Source: Bacillota bacterium (GTDB taxonomy: Bacteria; Armatimonadota; Hebobacteria; Hebobacterales; Hebobacteraceae). Taken from it: a DNA stretch of 10,640 bases. The translations under genes and the position numbers were made by a program. The stretch's first letter is position 1; each line of letters begins with the position of its first letter. The DNA lies in NCBI GenBank assembly GCA_030597345.1, contig JAUVSA010000046.1, positions 1 through 10,640 of the forward strand. The letters are read 5' to 3'. A model generated the notes under the pieces. That model made no database searches, was not told the origin of the DNA, and saw only the letters and a program-made list of their open reading frames with translations. Below, in pieces: positions 6,444-10,640 of this stretch.

Positions 6444-7877
6444 CTAGCGTGCCGGGATTGGCTGAGATGCCGGATCGACACCCAGGGAGCGACACGCCTC
6501 CCCGAACACGCGATCCAGTTCCGCCTGTTCGCCCGCCTCACGTTGGTAGTGATAGGACGCAATCGCCTCCCGCGCCCGTTCCAGTGCCAACTGTTCGATG
6601 GAGGGTTCCCCGGCCGCCCGCCACTGACCCACATTGCTGCGGCTGAGGAGCTTCGAGTCGAACAGGTGCGGAAGCGTCTCCAGGGTAGTGGCATTGGCGA
6701 GGAAGTTCCCCTCCGCCACCCCGTCAGCGACGGCCTCGAGTATGCTATCCGGGTCCCCCTGCCAGGGCATACCGTCCAGGATGTGCTGGACGTAGCGGCC
6801 AATCTCGATGTCGATGAAGAACTGAGCGGGGCTGAAGATCTCGTCCATCGACATCTGCCCTGCTCCCATGTAGAAGTGGCGGAATCCCGCCAGCCCCAGC
6901 ATCAGCAGGTAGGCCATCCGGTCCGCCGCGGCGGCCGCGTCGGGGCGCTTCGCGTTAGTGTCCAGATAGATGAAGTCGAGGCGATAGCCCGCGAAGTACT
7001 CGGCCGCATCTCGCGCGAGCACCTGGATCATCACGTTCTCCGGCAGGCTGTAGGCGACGGTCATGTGCCGCATGTCGCCGTAGTCAACCCGCACCGGCAG
7101 CAACTCATCGGGCCCTGTGAGGCCGAGCCGCTCCGCGACGATCATGCCTCCCAGGCTCTCGGCGATGCTCTGCGAGATCAACCCCGGGGCGGACAGAGGA
7201 GCAGTCATGCCGCCGGTGGGAATCGGGCAGATGCTGGGCGACACCTCTACCAGTGGATCATCCCTGAATCGCTGGAAGAGATCCAGCGCCAGGTGGTCGA
7301 GGCGAAGCGCGCTGATGACGAACTGGAGCCCCAAGGTGTAGCGCCGCCCCGCCGCCGCGTGCAGCTCCCCCAGCCAGCGAATGGTATCCGGGTGGTGTGT
7401 GACCATCGCGCCGCCGAAGCCCGGCGTGAACTCGAGGCAGGCCTTCTCCAGCCACAGCACCTGGATGCGCTCGTCCAGATCACAGGGATAGACAGGCGGC
7501 GGGCCGTCATCATTGCAGGTCGCGGCGAGCTTCAACATCGCCACCGCGTCGGCCGCGGTCGAGGCGCGGACGGCATCCGTGTCCATATCGATGATGTTGA
7601 AACATGTCCAAGGACCGGTGACGCGGAGTCGCCCTTCCGGCTTCCTCTTCTTGCCCGCGGCGCGGGCGCGGGCGATGCAGGCCTCCACGACCTCGGAGGA
7701 GAACTTCAGGCGGCCGTTCTCAAACTCGATGCCCCCGTCGGCCGTAACGGCATCCACCGTCGGTGGATGTTCGCACGCCATCCCCACTTCATCCAGCACC
7801 TTGAGAACGGTCTCGTGGATCGTCCCGAGCTGAGACGGGGACAGACCTCCGGACAATCCGAATTGGATTCTCTCCAC
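6444..7877 (-). CDS. MttB-family (trimethylamine / quaternary-amine type) corrinoid methyltransferase, non-pyrrolysine
   Basis: This 477-residue protein has the overall pattern of the MttB superfamily (COG5598). It opens with a helical segment ending LKVLDEVGMACEHPP, continues with FSSEVVEACIARA, has central Gly-rich strands of a TIM barrel (ICPIPTGGMTAPLSAPG, VDYGDMRH, YLLMLGLAGFRHFYMGAG), and ends with LLSRSNVGQWRAAGEPSIEQ. Such enzymes move a methyl group from a methylated amine to a corrinoid protein. There is no in-frame TAG, so it is not a pyrrolysine-type trimethylamine methyltransferase. Non-Pyl members act on glycine betaine, proline betaine, carnitine and related compounds, but the substrate here is unknown. 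GTG 7877 is supported by AGGAGGAG five bases upstream. It converges on folC (35 bases apart) and diverges from the iron-sulfur gene. No corrinoid-protein or MtgA/MtvA-like partner is in the window. Confidence 0.88.
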   Translation of the reverse strand: MERIQFGLSGGLSPSQLGTIHETVLKVLDEVGMACEHPPTVDAVTADGGIEFENGRLKFSSEVVEACIARARAAGKKRKPEGRLRVTGPWTCFNIIDMDTDAVRASTAADAVAMLKLAATCNDDGPPPVYPCDLDERIQVLWLEKACLEFTPGFGGAMVTHHPDTIRWLGELHAAAGRRYTLGLQFVISALRLDHLALDLFQRFRDDPLVEVSPSICPIPTGGMTAPLSAPGLISQSIAESLGGMIVAERLGLTGPDELLPVRVDYGDMRHMTVAYSLPENVMIQVLARDAAEYFAGYRLDFIYLDTNAKRPDAAAAADRMAYLLMLGLAGFRHFYMGAGQMSMDEIFSPAQFFIDIEIGRYVQHILDGMPWQGDPDSILEAVADGVAEGNFLANATTLETLPHLFDSKLLSRSNVGQWRAAGEPSIEQLALERAREAIASYHYQREAGEQAELDRVFGEACRSLGVDPASQPIPAR

Positions 7878-8021
7878 AGAAGCTCCTCCTCGATTCCTGG
7901 ATCACAGGGAGTTCGGCCTCGCTTCTGCGGCAGGCGGCGCAAGTCCTTGCGGCCGGTGGAGTGCCGACATGGGCCGCCGGCCCTCTCGCCGGCGCGCCTC
8001 TGGATTAGGCCTTGACACGGA

Positions 8022-8030
8022 TGGTATAAT
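8022..8030 (+). promoter_or_regulatory. Extended -10 promoter for the iron-sulfur protein gene
   Basis: TGGTATAAT is a perfect TATAAT with the TG element of extended -10 promoters. The start of transcription should be near 8037, about 55 bases before the TTG codon. TTGACA at 8012-8017 is only 7 bases away, too close to serve as the -35 of this -10. The site lies in the divergent gap shared with the MttB-family gene. Confidence 0.6.
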
Positions 8031-8036
8031 GCATGT

Positions 8037-8058
8037 GGGGAGCGCGTGGGCGCTTCCC
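8037..8058 (+). promoter_or_regulatory. Hairpin at the predicted 5' end of the iron-sulfur gene mRNA
   Basis: GGGGAGCG (8037-8044) pairs with CGCTTCCC (8051-8058), with one G-U pair, around a 6-base loop. It would lie at the very 5' end of the message from the extended -10 promoter, where hairpins often protect RNA from decay. This role is inferred. Confidence 0.3.
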
Positions 8059-8091
8059 GCGTCGCGTCTAGATCGACCTAGGAGCATTCTC

Positions 8092-9393
8092 TTGCCGAAG
8101 GCCCCGGTGCTCATCGAGGCGGTCGCCGACGAGCTTTACAAGTGCAACCGCTGCGGATTCTGTCAGACCCGCTGTCCCATCTATCGCGTCACCGGCCGGG
8201 AATCTTCCGTCGCCCGGGGGCACCTGGCCCTGCTGCAGGCCACCCTGGAGGGGAAGCTTCCCTTCGACGATGAAAGTCGCGGCTCCCTCTTCGAGTGCCT
8301 GATGTGCCGAGCGTGCACCGCAGAGTGCCCGCCGGCCATTCAGACAGACCGCGCCGTCGTGGCCGCGCGTGCCAGTTACCTGGCCCAGCGGCAGTCCCGC
8401 ATCCAGCGCTTCATCTTCCGCCGAGTTCTGCCGAATCCGGCCGCACTGCGAGCCGGCGTGCGAATCCTCGGCTGGCTCAAGCGGACCCGCCTCACTGTCT
8501 TCTCCAAGCTGCTCCGGCTCCTCCCCTGGGTAGATCGCGGGTACTCGGAGGCGCCCGCGATGATGCCCGCACCCAAGACATTCCTCCGCGAGCGGCTGGC
8601 ACGCCGCGAGCCGGCGCGGGCGAAGGCAAGACAAGTCACCTACTTCGTGGGATGCGCCATAGACCGCGCCTTCCCCGAAGTAGGCGAGGCGAGCGTCGAT
8701 CTGCTCGAGGCGGCCGGCTACCAGGTGATGGTGGCCCCGAACGTCTGCTGCGGCCTTCCCCCGTATGCGTACGGCGATCTGGAATCCGCGCGTGGGCTGG
8801 CGCGGAAGAACATCGAGGCCCTGCGGGACCTCGACGCGGAGGATATCGTCAGCGACTGCGCAAGCTGCTCCTCCTTCCTCAAGGACTATCCCGAGCTCTT
8901 CTCTGAGGACGACCCCATGCGGGCGGAGGCGGAGGCGGTTGCCTCGCGCGTGCGCGATCTCTCAGAATTCCTGGCCCACATTGAGCTGCCGGATGAACTC
9001 CAGCCGGTCCCCGCGGTCGTCACCTACCACGACCCCTGCCATCTGAGCCGTTACCACAACATCATCCGCGAGCCGCGCGAGCTGCTGGGTCGGATCCCCG
9101 GCCTCGACTACCGCGAGCTCCCGGAGGCTGATTGGTGCTGTGGGGGGGCGGGAAGCTACGCGATGTCCCATCACGATCTCTCCATGCGCGTGCTCGAGCG
9201 GAAGATGGAGAATATCCGCGCCACCGGCGCCGAGATCGTCGTCACCCCCTGTCCGGCCTGCATCATGCAGCTCCGCTGCGGCGCGCAGAAGTTCGGTGTT
9301 CCCGTGGAGGTGCTGCACCTGACTCAGATGCTCAGGCGAGCGCTGCCCCCACGGTCCGCAGTGGCCGGGGGCCGTGCCGACAGCCGCGAATAG
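8092..9393 (+). CDS. GlcF-like iron-sulfur electron-transfer protein (two 4Fe-4S sites, two CCG domains)
   Basis: The 433-residue protein has two ferredoxin-type cluster motifs near the N-terminus (C18, C21, C24, C28-P and C69, C72, C75, C79-P), then two CCG domains: C188, CCG 219-221, C256/C259 and C316, CCG 349-351, C387/C390. This layout is that of the glycolate oxidase iron-sulfur subunit GlcF and related HdrD/LutA-class proteins, which pass electrons from a dehydrogenase toward the respiratory chain or a disulfide. E. coli GlcF is similar in size. No GlcD/GlcE flavoprotein partner is present, so the donor is unknown. TTG 8092 is chosen because TAGGAG (8079-8084) is 7 bases upstream and the protein then begins just before the first Cys cluster; the longer frame from 7969 would include the promoter. 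It ends 21 bases before the convergent MEDS gene. Confidence 0.88.
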   Translation: MPKAPVLIEAVADELYKCNRCGFCQTRCPIYRVTGRESSVARGHLALLQATLEGKLPFDDESRGSLFECLMCRACTAECPPAIQTDRAVVAARASYLAQRQSRIQRFIFRRVLPNPAALRAGVRILGWLKRTRLTVFSKLLRLLPWVDRGYSEAPAMMPAPKTFLRERLARREPARAKARQVTYFVGCAIDRAFPEVGEASVDLLEAAGYQVMVAPNVCCGLPPYAYGDLESARGLARKNIEALRDLDAEDIVSDCASCSSFLKDYPELFSEDDPMRAEAEAVASRVRDLSEFLAHIELPDELQPVPAVVTYHDPCHLSRYHNIIREPRELLGRIPGLDYRELPEADWCCGGAGSYAMSHHDLSMRVLERKMENIRATGAEIVVTPCPACIMQLRCGAQKFGVPVEVLHLTQMLRRALPPRSAVAGGRADSRE

Positions 9394-9399
9394 CCGGCC

Positions 9400-9415
9400 G
9401 CGCCGCCAGCGGCGC
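9400..9415. terminator. Short GC hairpin between convergent genes, possible shared terminator
   Basis: GCGCCGC (9400-9406) and GCGGCGC (9409-9415) form an inverted repeat in the 21-base gap between the iron-sulfur gene and the MEDS gene, touching the MEDS stop codon. A symmetric hairpin could serve both strands. There is no T-run on either side, so termination is only a possibility. Confidence 0.3.
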
Positions 9416-10044
9416 TACACGACTTCCTGGGGGCCGAGCATGCCGAGCAGCGAGTCGAGGTAGAACGGGTTCTGGCGAAAAGTGTCGCCCAGGATGACGG
9501 CTGGGTGCGTCCGCAGCGCGGCAACCAGCAGAGAGCCCGAGACCTGTCGCCGCGCGTACTGACACACCATCACCAACGGAAGGCCGGCAACCTCCCGGGT
9601 GAGGCGGGCCTCGAAGCTCTCCCACAGTTCGGGATCCGGGCGCCCCTCTCGCAGCCAGGACACATCACTGGCGACTCGCATGGTGGCATATCCCTCTCGC
9701 TGATTGTCCTGCAGCAGGGTCCTCAAGAGGTCCAGCGTCCGCTCGGGCTCGAAGATGCCATCCTGGAGGTAGAACTCGACCTCCGAGATAATCAGGAGCT
9801 GGCCCGAAGCCTCCAGAGTCGCGAGGTCGGCCCCGATCTCGCTGAGGGCCACCCGGAGCGCTTCGGCCGACTCCCGCGGCGAGACCCACAGACAACGCTG
9901 GCCTCCTTGCAGACCGGCCGCGATGAAGCTGCTCATGATCTCCATCTGCTGCGCGTGATCGTCGAAGATCGCGCAGATGTGGTCTCCCCACAAGAACCTG
10001 AAGTTGCCGTATCCGAAATCGGTTGGCTCAGGCATAGCATTCAT
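9415..10044 (-). CDS. Stand-alone MEDS (methanogen/methylotroph DcmR sensory) domain protein
   Basis: The 209-residue protein is one MEDS domain. It shows WGDHICAIFDD (19-29), an AAGLQGGQRCLWVS segment, a GQLLIIS strand, DGIFEPERTLDLL, GYATMRVASDVSWL, and the closing MVCQYARRQ plus HPAVILGDTFRQNPFY. MEDS was defined from DcmR, a regulator of dichloromethane use, and from methanogen and methylotroph sensors, and is thought to sense small C1-type compounds. It usually precedes a kinase or DNA-binding domain; none is attached here, so the output must come from a partner. The divergent PocR protein is the obvious candidate. ATG 10044 overlaps the stop of a short upstream ORF as ATGA, suggesting coupled translation. 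ATG 10035 is an alternative, with GAGGGG 9 bases ahead. Confidence 0.85.
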   Translation of the reverse strand: MNAMPEPTDFGYGNFRFLWGDHICAIFDDHAQQMEIMSSFIAAGLQGGQRCLWVSPRESAEALRVALSEIGADLATLEASGQLLIISEVEFYLQDGIFEPERTLDLLRTLLQDNQREGYATMRVASDVSWLREGRPDPELWESFEARLTREVAGLPLVMVCQYARRQVSGSLLVAALRTHPAVILGDTFRQNPFYLDSLLGMLGPQEVV

Positions 10045-10229
10045 CCCCTCGCGATTGCTTCGACGCGTGCAAGATTCATGCCTGGCGCGCGTTCGGACAT
10101 GGCGGCGACGCTTCCTGGGCAGGCCGATGCCGGGTGGTCCTGGAAGCGATAGGGCGGTCGGTGGGACGCAGTCTGTGGTTGCCGGCGGTTGGCAGCCAAG
10201 TCAGCAGGCCGAGCGAGCGCCACAAACAT
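10041..10229 (-). CDS. Small ORF (62 codons) upstream of and overlapping the MEDS gene; uncharacterised
   Basis: The start ATG at 10229 is preceded by AAAGGAGGT (10235-10243) with 5 bases between, the most complete Shine-Dalgarno sequence in the window. The ORF ends with TGA overlapping the ATG of the MEDS gene (ATGA), the usual sign of coupled translation. The predicted peptide is rich in Ala, Arg and Pro, with no membrane segment, Cys motif or family likeness I recognise, and could be a non-conserved leader rather than a stable protein. Composition alone would not mark it as a gene; the ribosome site and overlap do. A non-coding 5' leader is the main alternative. Confidence 0.4.
   Translation of the reverse strand: MFVALARPADLAANRRQPQTASHRPPYRFQDHPASACPGSVAAMSERAPGMNLARVEAIARG
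10111..10146. repeat. Imperfect inverted repeat in the MEDS/PocR divergent region
   Basis: CTTCCTGG (10111-10118) and CCTGGAAG (10139-10146) are inverted copies matching at 7 of 8 positions, separated by 20 bases. They could be half sites for a dimeric regulator of the divergent pair. It falls inside the 62-codon ORF, and chance cannot be excluded in GC-rich DNA. Confidence 0.25.
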
Positions 10230-10262
10230 GGAATACCTCCTTTACGGTGAGCAGGCCAAGTC
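10196..10262. repeat. Paired short direct repeats flanking the facing start codons
   Basis: AGCAGGCC-(G/A)-AG occurs at 10203-10213 and again at 10250-10260 (10 of 11 bases shared). CCAAGTC occurs at 10196-10202 and 10256-10262. The copies lie on either side of the facing ATG codons at 10227-10230. They are candidate binding sites for a regulator controlling both genes; this is inference from position. Confidence 0.3.
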
Positions 10263-10280
10263 CCCGCTGAGGTGATAGCT

Positions 10281-10640
10281 ATGGGGCGCACACGCGAGGG
10301 TTTGGCCGACAGAGTCTGGTCCAATAGGCTGCAGGATCTTCAGGACGGATTGCGCCGCTCGTACGGCATACCCGTCCTCTTCGTAGACACGTCCGGGCGG
10401 CCCCTTACCGCCTGCGAGGACCTCTCCAACTTCTGCCGCCGCTTCACGCGCGCCGTCTCTTTCTCGCGCCCCTGCCTGGAATGCGGCCGCGCCGAAGAGA
10501 CGCAAGAAGTGGCGGACTCGAGCGCGGCGGGTCTGAGATTGGCGCCTCTTGTGCACGCCTGTCCGCTGGGGATGCTCGATATCTCCGTGCCGATTCTCTC
10601 CGCCGGAGAGATCATCGGCTATCTGATCACCGCGCAAGTC
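10281..10640 (+). CDS. PocR-domain sensory protein, N-terminal part (runs off the window)
   Basis: The frame from ATG 10281 stays open to the window edge, giving 120 residues. GAGGTGA (10269-10275), 5 bases upstream, makes the start clear. The sequence follows the PocR domain: LQDLQDGLRRSYGIPVLFVDTSG at 17-39, FCRRF (51-55), a C65-x2-C68 pair, then HACPLGMLDISVPILSAGEIIGYLITAQV at the end (usual form: C-aGl-d---Pi---G--lG----GQv). PocR is a ligand-binding PAS-like domain first seen in the propanediol regulator PocR and proposed to bind small hydrocarbon derivatives. It is usually followed by an AraC-type DNA-binding domain, a histidine kinase or a cyclic-di-GMP domain; that part lies outside the window. 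It is head-to-head with the MEDS gene, 236 bases apart. Confidence 0.85.
   Translation, partial: MGRTREGLADRVWSNRLQDLQDGLRRSYGIPVLFVDTSGRPLTACEDLSNFCRRFTRAVSFSRPCLECGRAEETQEVADSSAAGLRLAPLVHACPLGMLDISVPILSAGEIIGYLITAQV

Noticed and set aside
6444..7877. Possible pyrrolysine-containing trimethylamine methyltransferase
   Set aside because: The frame has no internal TAG, so it belongs with the non-pyrrolysine members.
6543..8015. 490-codon ORF on + opposite the MttB-family gene
   Set aside because: It is antisense to a protein with clear family motifs, and its translation is His/Arg/Gln-rich shadow sequence.
8012..8030. TTGACA plus TATAAT read as one standard promoter
   Set aside because: The spacing is 7 bases instead of about 17, so TTGACA cannot be the -35 of this -10; the TG-extended -10 reading is better.
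7969..8091. N-terminal extension of the iron-sulfur protein from ATG 7969
   Set aside because: It would start ahead of the predicted promoter, is Arg/Ser-rich without family likeness, and lacks a ribosome site, while TTG 8092 has TAGGAG 7 bases upstream.
9505..10152. 215-codon ORF on + opposite the MEDS gene
   Set aside because: Antisense shadow; the - strand carries the conserved MEDS motifs.
10242..10637. 131-codon ORF on - opposite the PocR gene
   Set aside because: The + strand has a strong ribosome site and PocR domain signatures; the - frame shows nothing recognisable.

Overview
The window is a GC-rich stretch of an uncultured-type bacterial chromosome. The first gene is the 3' part of an outer-membrane secretin, so the host probably has two membranes and type IV pili or type II secretion. 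The order secretin then aroB is typical of pil clusters in several phyla. The very Gly-rich secretin together with C1-metabolism genes would fit a lineage such as Armatimonadota. That placement is a guess; nothing in the sequence fixes the taxon.

Left part, all on +: a secretin (partial, 1-1056); a wrecked aroB (1127-1355) in which an N-terminal and a C-terminal piece are joined out of frame with the catalytic middle gone; a PHP-family phosphoesterase (1378-2067); then, behind a near-consensus sigma-70-type promoter (2090-2118), purH (2156-3715), glyA (3783-5036) and folC (5074-6408). The last three all handle folate one-carbon units: PurH uses 10-formyl-THF, GlyA makes 5,10-methylene-THF and FolC adds the polyglutamate tail to folates.

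Right part, alternating strands: an MttB-family (trimethylamine/quaternary-amine type) methyltransferase on - (6444-7877), divergent from a GlcF-like double-cluster, double-CCG iron-sulfur protein on + (8092-9393) that has a TTG start and an extended -10 promoter. Convergent with the latter is a stand-alone MEDS sensory-domain protein on - (9415-10044). Divergent from that is a PocR-domain protein on + (10281 to the window edge). MEDS and PocR are the two domains previously proposed to sense simple hydrocarbon and C1-type compounds. Their head-to-head pairing, three genes from an MttB-family methyltransferase and a folate cluster, suggests a locus that senses and demethylates small methylated compounds.

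The 236-base MEDS/PocR divergent region is the most structured non-coding part. It has the strongest ribosome binding site in the window, opening a 62-codon ORF that ends in an ATGA overlap with the MEDS gene. It also has a 15-codon ORF on the opposite strand ending just before the PocR start, and short direct and inverted repeats that could be operator sites. No RNA genes, insertion sequences or CRISPR arrays were seen.
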